Assembly (NCBI GenBank): GCA_963789555.1
Contig: CAWBKY010000004.1
Span: 258,391 to 322,390 of the forward strand
Reading direction: 5' to 3'
DNA from: JACXTP01 sp963789555
GTDB lineage: Archaea > Thermoplasmatota > Thermoplasmata > Methanomassiliicoccales > UBA472
DNA length: 64,000 bases
In this document: positions 48,610 through 57,598 of the stretch, one piece after another
Layout: the number at the start of each line of letters is the position of its first letter
How positions within the stretch are numbered: position 1 is the stretch's first letter
The notes under the pieces: generated by a model
Seen by the model: the letters and a program-made list of their open reading frames with translations, nothing else
Told to the model about the DNA's origin: nothing
Databases searched by the model: none
Position numbers and translations under genes: made by a program

Positions 48610-49952
48610 GGCTGGAGAACGACCGTCTGGATAAAAATGAGCAAGTAATGGGATTGCGCCGTTCCGATCTTAGACCAGGTGGAAGAGTATCATAAAGAAG
48701 CGCATGGGCCAGCAACATTCCGGCCAGGTGTGACCCATGTCCCGGTGTCAGGTAAGGTTTGGGACGGCGAGGAAATGAAGGCCTTGGTGGCCAGCTTCGT
48801 TGGACTTCTGGTTGACCACCGGTAGCTTCAACGATGCCTTCCAGGAGCGTTTCGCGGCATTCCTTGGGGTGGGGCATGCGCTGACCACCAACTCTGGTTC
48901 ATCAGCCAACCTGCTGGCCATGACCGCCCTCACCTCGAAGAAGTTGGCAGGAAGGAAATTGGTCAAAGGGTGACGAGGTGATCAACTGTAGCGGCAGGAT
49001 TCCCTACCACGGTCAATCCCATCGTCCAGAACGGTCTGACGCCTGTATTCGTGGACGTCGCTCTGCCCACCTACAATGTCGATACCGAACTGATCGAGGA
49101 AGCGATAACCGACCGGACCCGGGCGATCATGTTCGCCCACACCTTGGGAAACCCTGTTGACCTTCACCGCATCACCAGTCTGGCTAAGAAGCATGACCTC
49201 TGGTTGGTGGAGGATTGCTGCGATGCCCTGGGATCCCAATATCACGAAAGGTCTGTAGGAGGTTTCGGCGCCATGGCCACCTTCAGCTTCTATCCCGCCC
49301 ACCATATCACGATGGGGGAAGGGGGGGCGGTCGTGACCGACAACATAGAGCTATCGCACATAGTCGAGTCCTTCAGGGACTGGGGGCGGGACTGTCATTG
49401 CCCACCTGGACGAGACAACACTTGCAGGAACCGTTATGGTTTCCAGTTCGGCGGTCTGCCTGAAGGATATGACCACAAATATGTTTACTCGGAGCTTGGG
49501 TACAATCTTAAGATCACCGATATGCAGGCAGCCATCGGACTGGCCCAAATGGCCAAGTTGGAATGGTTCATCCAGAGGAGGAAGGATAATTTGGATCGAT
49601 CTTTCGAAGGCCTTCATGACCTGGAGGATGTCCTGGTCGCTACCTCAGGGCCACAAAGGGGAGCCAACCCTCCTGGTTCGGCTTTCCTCTCACGGTTAGG
49701 GGTGGTCCGAAGGAACGAAAGCTCCTGGTCCAGTTCCTAGATGATAAGAAGATCGGGACTAGACTGCTCTTCGGTGGTAACTTGGTCAAACAACCATACT
49801 TCCAGAGCGTGGAGCACCGCATCGTGGGGGAACTGGAGCAGACGGACATAATAATGAACCAAACGTTCTGGATAGGGGTGTTCCCAGGACTCGACCGAGC
49901 GATGTTGGACTATGTCGTGACGAGTGTCCATGAATTCTATCATAGAAATTGA
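48606..49952 (+). CDS. rfbH: CDP-4-keto-6-deoxy-D-glucose 3-dehydratase (E1), frameshifted
   Basis: PMP-dependent iron-sulfur enzyme of CDP-3,6-dideoxyhexose synthesis. It begins RLENDRLDKNEQ at ATG 48606. Shifts in the first 380 bases scramble ATFRPGVTHVPVSGKVWDGE, FWLTTGSFNDAFQERFAAFL and HALTTNSGSSANLLAMTALT. The main frame gives GLTPVFVDVALPTYNVDTEL, IMFAHTLGNPVDLHRITSLA and LWLVEDCCDALGSQY. FSFYPAHHITMGEGGAV has His replacing the PLP lysine. Cysteines follow the E1 pattern C-x57-C-x1-C-x7-C exactly, counted from the second Cys of EDCC to DCHCPPGRDNTC. GYDHKYVYSELGYNLKITDM follows. A last shift near 49670 gives the C terminus ending HEFYHRN. No E3 reductase gene is in view. Confidence 0.88.
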
Positions 49953-50049
49953 TGTCCAAACCATGGGTCGGACCTGCATTCTCTAATCGCGAATGGTGTC
50001 CTAGGCAATTATTAATAAATATCCTCTTAATTTACCCAGTTGAACTCTC

Positions 50050-50937
50050 ATGAAAGGAATCATCCTGGCGGGGGGAAGCGGAACTAGGCTCTACCCTATG
50101 ACCTCGGTCCTGAACAAGCACTTGTTGCCCATTTACAACAAACCGATGATCTATTATCCGCTTTCCGTCCTGATGCTGGCCAACATCAAGGACATTCTTA
50201 TCATCTCCACTCCCGCCGACACCCCGAACTTCAAGACCTTGCTGGGTGACGGGGAGCGTTTCGGCATCAACCTATCCTACGAGGTCCAACCCTCACCGGA
50301 TGGACTGGCCCAAGCATTCCTTATCGGGGAGTCGTTCATCGGCAACGATGGGGCCGCCTTGATCCTAGGGGACAACATATTCGTCGGCAGTGGGATGAGG
50401 GACAACCTCAGCCATGCGGTCCAGAACGTCAAGAGGAACAAGGCGACTGTCTTCGGTTATAACGTCAACGACCCGGAGCGCTTCGGGGTGATCGAGTTCA
50501 CCAAGGATGGTACCGTCAAATCTATCGAGGAGAAACCCAAGCACCCCAAGTCCAATTATGCCGCCACCGGTCTCTACTTCTACGACAACAGGGTGGTGGA
50601 CTTCGCAAAGAAGGTCAGGCCTTCCAAGCGCAATGAGCTCGAGATCACCGACCTGAACAACCTCTATCTCCAGGACGGCAGCCTCGAGGCCATCCTCCTG
50701 GGCCGTGGGTTCACCTGGTTGGACGCTGGTACGCCTGACTCGCTGTCCGAGGCCACCACCTACATCCAATCCATGGAGAAGCACCAGGGCCTGAAGATAG
50801 CATGCTTGGAGGAGATCGCCTACCTGAACGGTTGGGTGGGCAGGGACGTCCTCGAGGATGTCATCAGCAAGAACCCCAAGAGCGACTATGGCATCTACCT
50901 GAACAAGGTGTTGGATGGCAAGATCATCTACAAATGA
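50050..50937 (+). CDS. rmlA: Glucose-1-phosphate thymidylyltransferase
   Basis: First step of dTDP-L-rhamnose synthesis: dTTP + glucose 1-phosphate. 295 residues, intact. GIILAGGSGTRLYPMTSVLN (nucleotide loop), KHLLPIYNKPMIYYPLSVLM, YEVQPSPDGLAQAFLIGESF, ALILGDNIFVGSGM, VFGYNVNDPERFGVIEFTKD, SIEEKPKHPKSNYAATGLYF, NNLYLQDGSLEAILLGRGFT and WLDAGTPDSLSEATTYIQSM are the RmlA landmarks. A TATA-like ATTATTAATAAATA lies about 30-40 bases upstream (near 50008-50022). It heads the rmlACDB operon, with the next start 9 bases after its stop. Confidence 0.96.
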   Translation: MKGIILAGGSGTRLYPMTSVLNKHLLPIYNKPMIYYPLSVLMLANIKDILIISTPADTPNFKTLLGDGERFGINLSYEVQPSPDGLAQAFLIGESFIGNDGAALILGDNIFVGSGMRDNLSHAVQNVKRNKATVFGYNVNDPERFGVIEFTKDGTVKSIEEKPKHPKSNYAATGLYFYDNRVVDFAKKVRPSKRNELEITDLNNLYLQDGSLEAILLGRGFTWLDAGTPDSLSEATTYIQSMEKHQGLKIACLEEIAYLNGWVGRDVLEDVISKNPKSDYGIYLNKVLDGKIIYK

Positions 50938-50946
50938 AGGGGGAGC

Positions 50947-51504
50947 ATGAGGGCCACGCCGACCGACCTGAAGGAGGTCATCGTCCTAGAACCTGACCTT
51001 TTCCAGGACCAGCGTGGATGGTTCATGGAGTCCTATTCGCACCTCAAATATGCCCCCCTCGGAGTGGCAGTGATATTCAAACAGGACAACCACTCCTATT
51101 CCGCCAAGAAGGGGACGGTCAGGGGACTGCATTTCCAAAAGGCGCCAATGGAGCAGGCCAAGTTGGTCCGCTGCAGCCGCGGCTCGGTGCGTGACGTGGC
51201 GGTCGATATCCGGAAGGGGTCGCCAACCTATTGCAGATGGGTGGCCGTGGAATTGACCGCCAAGAACAACAGACAGTTGTTCATCCCATCCGGGTTCGCC
51301 CATGGGTTCGTGACCCTGGAGGACGATACCGAGGTCCAGTACAAGGTCGACAACTATTACAGCAAGGAACATGACCGGGTGGTGCGGTTCGATGACCCAA
51401 CCATCGGGGTCGATTGGGGGACCGACCGACCCATCCTCTCCGACAAGGATGGGAAAGGTCCGCTACTGAAGGATTGTGACAATGATTTCTCCTTCATTGG
51501 TTAG
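50947..51504 (+). CDS. rmlC: dTDP-4-dehydrorhamnose 3,5-epimerase
   Basis: Cupin epimerase of the rhamnose pathway, 185 residues (standard). VIVLEPDLFQDQRGWFMESY, FKQDNHSYSAKKGTVRGLHF (catalytic His in RGLHFQ), KLVRCSRGSVRDVAVDIRKG, FIPSGFAHGFVTLEDDTEVQ, YKVDNYYSKEHDRVVRFDDP and the closing GVDWGTDRPILSDKD are all present. GGGGGAGC precedes the ATG. The stop TAG at 51502-51504 is directly followed by the GTG/ATG of rmlD. Confidence 0.96.
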   Translation: MRATPTDLKEVIVLEPDLFQDQRGWFMESYSHLKYAPLGVAVIFKQDNHSYSAKKGTVRGLHFQKAPMEQAKLVRCSRGSVRDVAVDIRKGSPTYCRWVAVELTAKNNRQLFIPSGFAHGFVTLEDDTEVQYKVDNYYSKEHDRVVRFDDPTIGVDWGTDRPILSDKDGKGPLLKDCDNDFSFIG

Positions 51505-51513
51505 GTGGGGCCG

Positions 51514-52367
51514 ATGCGCGTCCTCGTGACCGGTTCCGAGGGGCAGCTCGGCCATGACGTGGTGGAGGCCTTGAGAGAGCGGCATGAGACCATCGGAGTG
51601 GGTCGGAGAGAGATGGACCTGACCCGCCCTGATGCCATCCCCGATATCCTCCGCAGTATCGCCCCAGATTGCATCGTTCACTGCGGGGCGTACACCAAGG
51701 TGGACAAGGCGGAAGAGGAACCAGACCTTTGCCGGCTTGTGAACGGAACGGCCACTGGGGTGTTGGCCAAGACCGCGGAGGAGCTGTCCTCCCACCTCAT
51801 CTACATCTCCACCGACTATGTGTTCGACGGCAGGAAGGGCGCGCCCTATGAGATCGATGACCGACCGGCCCCGCTGAACGTTTATGGAAAAAGCAAGCTG
51901 GAAGGGGAGATCGCAGTTCGGTCCCATCTACATGAACATCACATCGTGCGCACCTCGTGGGTGTTCGGCCACCGAGGTAACAATTTCGTCGAGACCATGC
52001 TGAGGCTAGGCAGGGCCGGAAAGGAGCTCCGGGTCGTCTCGGACCAGATAGGTTCCCCCACCTACACCCGGGACCTGGCAGACGTTGTTGGTGAATGATG
52101 GTCGAGGACCAGAACTATGGGACGTACCATGCCACGAACGAGGGGGAATGCTCCTGGTACGAGTTCGCTCAGGAGATCTTCCGCCTGGCAGGGATAGATG
52201 CGACGATGAGGCCGGTACGATCTGAGGATTATGCGACAAAGGCGATTAGACCGAGGGACTCGCGGTTAAGCAAAGCTTCATTGGACCATAGTATGTTCTC
52301 CCATCTACCACACTGGAGGGATGGTTTGGAGAGGTATCTGATCGAGAGACGGGAGTCGATTGCATGA
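51514..52367 (+). CDS. rmlD: dTDP-4-dehydrorhamnose reductase, one frameshift
   Basis: Final reductase of dTDP-L-rhamnose synthesis. MRVLVTGSEGQLGHDVVEAL (NADPH site GxxGQLG), DCIVHCGAYTKVDKAEEEPD, LIYISTDYVFDGRKGAPYEI, LNVYGKSKLEGEIAV (YxxxK), RTSWVFGHRGNNFVETML and VVSDQIGSPTYTRDLADVV. A shift near 52085 leads into GTYHATNEGECSWYEFAQEI and RPRDSRLSKASLDHSMF. Total about 285 aa. The start is ATG 51514 (or GTG 51505). Its stop overlaps the rmlB start (ATGA), so the pair is coupled. Confidence 0.93.
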
Positions 52368-53364
52368 AGATCCTGGTAACTGGGGGGGCCGGGTTCATCG
52401 GTACCAACTTCATCAACTATTACCTGGAGAAGCACCCGGAGGCAGAGGTCATATGCCTGGACTTTCTGACTTATGCCGGGAACATGGACAATTTGAAGTT
52501 GGCCAAGCGTAACCCTCGTTTCCGCTTCGTCCGGGGGGACATAGGGGACAAGGACCTGGTCTTCAAGCTCTTTGAGCGTGAGGGCTTCGATCAAGTGATC
52601 AACTTCGCGGCGGAGTCCCATGTGGACCGTTCCATCGAGAATCCAGACATATTCGTGAGGACGAACGTGCTGGGCACCCAGGTCCTAATGGACGCCTCCC
52701 GCAAATTCCACACGAAGCGGTTCCACCAGGTGTCAACGGACGAGGTGTATGGGGACCTGCCATTGGACAGACCGGACCTGCTTTTCACCGAGGACACGCC
52801 GCTCCATGCCTCCAGCCCATATTCCGCCAGCAAGGCGGCGGCGGACCTATTGGTATTGGCGTACCATCGGACCTTCGGTCAACCGGTCACGATCTCCCGA
52901 TGCTCGAACAACTATGGGCCGTTCCAGTTCCCGGAGAAGCTCATACCCAAGATGATCCTTCTAGCCCATCATGATAAACCCTTGCCAGTCTATGGGAAGG
53001 GGGAGAACGTCAGGGATTGGCTCCACGTCTACGACCACTGCACCGCCTTGGACCTGATCCTGGAAAAGGGTACCGATGGCTCGGTCTATAACGTCGGGGG
53101 TAACAACGAGTGGCGTAATATCGACCTCGTCAAGATCTGATCCTCAAGGAGATGGGAAAGGACCATTCGCTCATCCATTATGTCAAGGACCGTCCGGGTC
53201 ATGACCTGAGATATGCCATAAATGCCAACAAGATAAGGTCGGAGCTCGGACTGGAGGCCGAAATTCGATTTCCCTTCGGGATAAAGGTCACCATCAGCTG
53301 GTACCTGGACAACATACACTGGTTGGACAGTGTGGCATCAGGTGATTATAGGCTAACAAAATAG
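52364..53364 (+). CDS. rmlB: dTDP-glucose 4,6-dehydratase, one frameshift
   Basis: Second step of the rhamnose pathway, an extended SDR. MKILVTGGAGFIGTNFINYY (NAD site), LDFLTYAGNMDNL, VRGDIGDKDLVFKLF, VINFAAESHVDRSIENPDIF, FHQVSTDEVYGDLPLDRPDL, SPYSASKAAADLLVLAYHRT (YxxxK) and SRCSNNYGPFQFPEKLIPKM. GENVRDWLHVYDHCTALDLI and VYNVGGNNEWRNIDLVK follow. A single-base shift near 53138 leads to HYVKDRPGHDLRYAINANKI and the C terminus at 53364. All catalytic residues are present. Last gene of the rml operon. Confidence 0.94.
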
Positions 53365-53516
53365 ATAATCACGAAGTGATCGGGTCGTACCGATGGCGTT
53401 GCCTAGACCGGAAACCTTGTGCCAATTCAGGTGGATGGAATGAGCATTAGACTCGTCAAGGAATATGACCGCCCACATCCTGCCCTTTACCTGGGTCGAT
53501 CAACACCATTGTCTCG

Positions 53517-54697
53517 TTAACCTTTAGAGCCACCAAAATTGGACCGGAGGAGTGCCGACACGACCTCAGCTTTCAACTGCCAGGTGTTCTCCAGCGCTTC
53601 CTCCTTTATTATCTGTCTGTATTCCATGTCGTCCCTGAAGGCCACTGCCTTATCGACCGCGGCGATGAACCCAGGGATGTCCTTCCCTATGAGGACGGAG
53701 CGGTATTTGCGACATTCAGGAAGATCGGTGGTGACGATGGGATGACCGAGGGCCATGTACTCGAACAATTTGATGGGGATGTGGATCGCGTGATATCGTT
53801 GAGCAGGAAAGGGATGATCGATACGGTGAAAGCACCAGCATAGCCAGGAAGGTCCTGGTAAGGAACGGGGCCAAGAACATGGATGTTCTTCGACCCACTG
53901 GACCGTAATACGTTCACGGTCTTATCGTAATCCAACCCGAACAAAACGATGTGATAATTCGGTCTAGCCTCAGCGAGGGCATTGATAAGATCATAATCCA
54001 TCCAAGATGCCAGGGCTCCATAGTATCCGATGACTGGTCGTCCTGAATCGATCATCTTAGCATAGGCATCCGGTAGCGCCTTGGACCTGGTAGCATTTGA
54101 GAAGTGGTCAAAGTCAACCCCGTTGGTTACCAGAGCGCAGTTGCCAGTTCGATGCTCTAAAACCTCATGGAACAACTTGTCCGCCGTGGCTATGACGATG
54201 CACCTCTCGTCCCTCAATATGTTGTCGTGACGTTCGAAAACGGTACGAGGTATTTCCACCCCGGAGATGGTCGGGTCGATCTCGTCGATGTACTCGTAGA
54301 GGATGACATTCCCCTTCTCCATCTCTCTTTTGACGAAATCCCAATCGATCTTCAGGTTGGTGGAAAGGATGTATAGGATGTGGGGACCCATTTTTCGCAC
54401 TAGCCAATGGAAACGGTTGGTAAGATAGAGGCCTGGGGCCATCCTATCATACCCTTGCACATGGTCGTAACCGGCGTTCTCGGTGCAAAAGAAGAACAGA
54501 TGTCCTTGTTCAGCCAGATTCCTGCCCATTTGTTGGGGTCGTTGGAACAGGTAATGGTTCCAATCGATGGAAGGACAGGAGATTATCACCGATCGACCCT
54601 GATTTTCCCTCAATATCTTTGCCAGGGCCTCCTTCTCCCCTGGACGGCCGAACCGGTTCAAGAGACCCTTCATCTTGTTGACCCAGTGCATTAGCAA
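53517..54697 (-). CDS. GT4 family glycosyltransferase (TuaH-like), one frameshift
   Basis: About 390 residues. N-terminal: VIISCPSIDWNHYLFQRPQQ (the W..RPQQ motif), MGRNLAEQGHLFFFCTENAG, ILYEYIDEIDPTISGVEIPR and ERCIVIATADKLFHEV. C-terminal: LVTNGVDFDHFSN, PVIGYYGALASWMDYDLINA, IHVLGPVPYQDLPGYAGAFT and VSIIPFLLNDITRSTSP. A shift near 53775 leads into MFEYMALGHPIVTTDLPECR. It matches the broken gene at 25569-26728 in layout. It converges on rmlB and may transfer rhamnose (guess from position). Confidence 0.85.
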
Positions 54698-54859
54698 GCG
54701 GTTCCCTTCTCCCCCATTGATGTCGCAACCGATATGAAATTCTTGCCACTATATTGTTGTGACGATTAATATGTCCCGACCTGCGTCCGCTCCCATTGCA
54801 CCCAGGAGACCAATCGACACAAGCTTGGATCCAATGATGCGATAGCCCGATAAGAGCCT

Positions 54860-56141
54860 TCACTCCACTTTGATAGCTCTGCGCTCGGTCTCCTCCCTGA
54901 GCTTAATCTCAAGATAGATGAAGCTTATGGCCGATATCCCGAGACGCTGGTCGCCAGCATGTCAAGCGCGATCTGCATAGGGGTCTCATGGAACAATAGG
55001 ATCAACACTATACCCATCACCGTGAATAGGGCGTAGATCGTGATGAAGCCCCAAGTGCCTGTGGCCAATCCATAACGCTGGAACATTGTGGCTAGACCGA
55101 AGAGCGAGAATGCCAAAGATCACTATTGGGAGTATATCTGCAGCGGCGAGGAATTGGTCGCCGAAGGTTATTCGGAGCACGAAGGTGGGGAACAGTGCGC
55201 AGAACAGGGTTATGGCCCCTGACATTATCAGACGATTACTAGAGGTGTATTTATTTATGTACCAGCGCCTTAGTGGACTCGCCCTTGACCTTGGCCCCAC
55301 TGAATCGAGGAAAGGTGACCGTAGTGATGGCCAATGGTAGCCATAGCACGATCTTGGCCAACATCGAGCACGCGGAATATAGCCCGGCCTCGGTCGGGTC
55401 AAGGAAACCCCTGGCCAACAGGTTATCGACATTGACTATGACCATGAACGATATCGTGGAGACCGCCACGGGGATCGAGTATGAGACGATGCCTTCCATC
55501 TGGTAAGGCTTTCGTTCCTTCTTCCAATAGTCCCGCAGACCAAAGAAAAGCCAAGCGAAGGCGATCGCCGTACCGAGGAGAACGGCAGCGAACGCTCCCA
55601 GAACGCTCCACCCCAGGCTCACCAGCAATATGCCCAGGATCAGTTTCATCAATGGGTTGAGAAGGTCGTTTGAAGCTAAGCGAGCGAATCGCTGCAGGGC
55701 TTGGGTGGTACTAATCGCCGGGGTTCCCACCATAAGCAGGAACGCACCAATGGCGAGCAGGACCATCAGCATTCTTATCCTTGGATGTCCAGGAATGAGA
55801 ATAAGAAGGGCGATATCAGGATGATTACCAGACCCAGTACCGCTCCAACGAGGATGCAGAAACGGAGGTTGCGACGCATCAACCAGGCGATCTCATGGTC
55901 CCTCTCCTCCGCCTTAAGACGACAGAGGTAGTAAAGCAGGGTGGTCCCCACCAATGTGCTTGGTATGCAAGCATGAGGAACACAGAGAGCATCGATGCCA
56001 GCTCCGATAATTCATCGGGTCCGAGGGCGTGTCCCATATAGCTTTGGAACAGGTAGTTGAGGAAACCGCCTGCGACCGCCGCGTGAACGTCATCATGGCC
56101 GGCTTGGCCAGACCCTCGAATGAGAACCGCCTCAGGTCCAT
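54860..56141 (-). CDS. Polysaccharide flippase (Wzx/MVF type), copy 1, frameshifted
   Basis: Membrane protein of about 425 residues with 12 or so helices that flips lipid-linked glycan units. It starts RRFSFEGLAKPAMMT at 56141. Shifts near 55980-56110 and 55800 lead to VLLAIGAFLLMVGTPAISTT and QALQRFARLASNDLLNPLMK, then SYSIPVAVSTISFMVIVNVD, NLLARGFLDPTEAGLYSACS, MLAKIVLWLPLAITTVTFPR and SGAKVKGESTKALVHK. Past another shift near 55260, ITLFCALFPTFVLRITFGDQ and helices lead to EIKLREETERRAIKVE, ending at 54860. It aligns along its whole length with the intact copy upstream. Confidence 0.8.
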
Positions 56142-56218
56142 CGCGGCCCGGATAGGGGCTGCACCATTATATTAGTTGATGACAGGATGATCTTGGAAAA
56201 GAATGCGTTCCACACGTG

Positions 56219-57526
56219 TCACCGGGATCGCGATACTGACCCACGTCCTTCAACTTGCCCCCCCGGTCTTGGGCTGGCCCTTCTCATCTCCCGGTGCTTC
56301 ATCTCCACGATGATGAAGCTGATGACAGCTATGCTCGCGCTCGCCGCCAATAGGGCCAAGGCAATCTGCATGGGACTGTCATGGAAGAGCACCATCAGGC
56401 CGACGGCGACCACCGTGAAGACCGCCATGGTGACGATGAGGGACCAGACCTCTCGGGCCAGGCCATAGGTGCGGTAGACGGCGGTCAGGGCAAGGAGGGC
56501 GAATGCCAGCACCACCACTGGTAGCACGTCCACTGCGTCCAGGTATTCCGAACCGTAGACGAAGCGCAGGACGAACTCGGGGAACAGGAAGCAGAAAGCG
56601 GTGATTGCACCCAATATTACGACGCTGTACAACAATGCTTGGCGCATGAGGGCGGAGGGGTCGAGCGAACGGGCCTTGGACTCGGTCAGACGGGGCAGCG
56701 CCACAGTGGTGATGGCCGAGGTGAGCAACAACAGCATCTTGCCCAGGGTGGAGCAGGCGGAGTATAGGCCGGCCTCCTCGGGCGGTAGGTAGCCCCGGGC
56801 CAGGAAGGTGTCCACGTTCGTGATGATGAGGAAGCTGATCGTGGACAGGGCGACCGCGCCAGTGTAGAACCATTGGTCGCCCACTATGGTGGGTCGGCGC
56901 TCCATGCGCAGGTAATCCCGCATGCCGATGTAAAGGATAAACAACGCCGCGATCGTGCCAAGGATGACCGCGCCGAAAGCCCCGGCCACGCCATAGCCCA
57001 CCCCTACCAGGATGATACCCAAGAGCAGCTTCACGAGAGGGTTGGCCAGGTTGAAGAGCGCGTAATAACGGAAACGCTCCAGGGCCTGGGTGGTCGAGTT
57101 CACCGGTGTCCCGACCATGGTCAGGAACGCTCCGACGGCCAGAAGCAGGAGCAGATCCTCATGGCTAATGTCCAGGAAATCGGAGAGGATGGGGGACAGG
57201 AGCAGAACCGCCACGGTCATCGCAACTCCCACCCCCAGGCAGATGATGCCATTGCGACGGATGAGCCAGGCGATCTCCTCATGGCGGCCCTCCACTTTGA
57301 GCCTGGAGACGTTGCGCAGCATGGTGAGCCCGATGATGGTGCTGGGGATGGTGAGCATGGTGTAGATAGAGATGAGCGAGGCCAGCTCGGAATAGTCCGC
57401 CGGCCCTAGGGCCCTGCCCATGATGCTCTGGTACAGGTAGTTGCATAGACCGCCGATCAATGAGGCGGCAAGGATGAGCATCGCCGGTTTGGCTAGTCCG
57501 TCCGAGGACAGAGACCCTGAGGCCAC
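56219..57526 (-). CDS. Polysaccharide flippase (Wzx/MVF type), copy 2, intact
   Basis: A 435-residue intact flippase with about 12 helices. GLAKPAMLILAASLIGGLCN, YLYQSIMGRALGPADYSELA and SLISIYTMLTIPSTIIGL are the N-terminal MVF signature. A long loop KVEGRHEEIAWLIRRNG and VDTFLARGYLPPEEAGLYSA (catalytic-cavity acidic residues) follow, then CSTLGKMLLLLTSAITTVAL and a basic C terminus. It moves polyprenyl-linked oligosaccharide across the membrane. It lies 77 bases upstream of copy 1 in the same direction, a tandem duplication with considerable divergence. Confidence 0.92.
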   Translation of the reverse strand: MASGSLSSDGLAKPAMLILAASLIGGLCNYLYQSIMGRALGPADYSELASLISIYTMLTIPSTIIGLTMLRNVSRLKVEGRHEEIAWLIRRNGIICLGVGVAMTVAVLLLSPILSDFLDISHEDLLLLLAVGAFLTMVGTPVNSTTQALERFRYYALFNLANPLVKLLLGIILVGVGYGVAGAFGAVILGTIAALFILYIGMRDYLRMERRPTIVGDQWFYTGAVALSTISFLIITNVDTFLARGYLPPEEAGLYSACSTLGKMLLLLTSAITTVALPRLTESKARSLDPSALMRQALLYSVVILGAITAFCFLFPEFVLRFVYGSEYLDAVDVLPVVVLAFALLALTAVYRTYGLAREVWSLIVTMAVFTVVAVGLMVLFHDSPMQIALALLAASASIAVISFIIVEMKHREMRRASPRPGGQVEGRGSVSRSR

Positions 57527-57598
57527 GTTTGGGATATGCGCTTTATGTATATCATGGGATTCGGTGCCAGATGCCCTAGATATCGTGTATGGGCAGTC

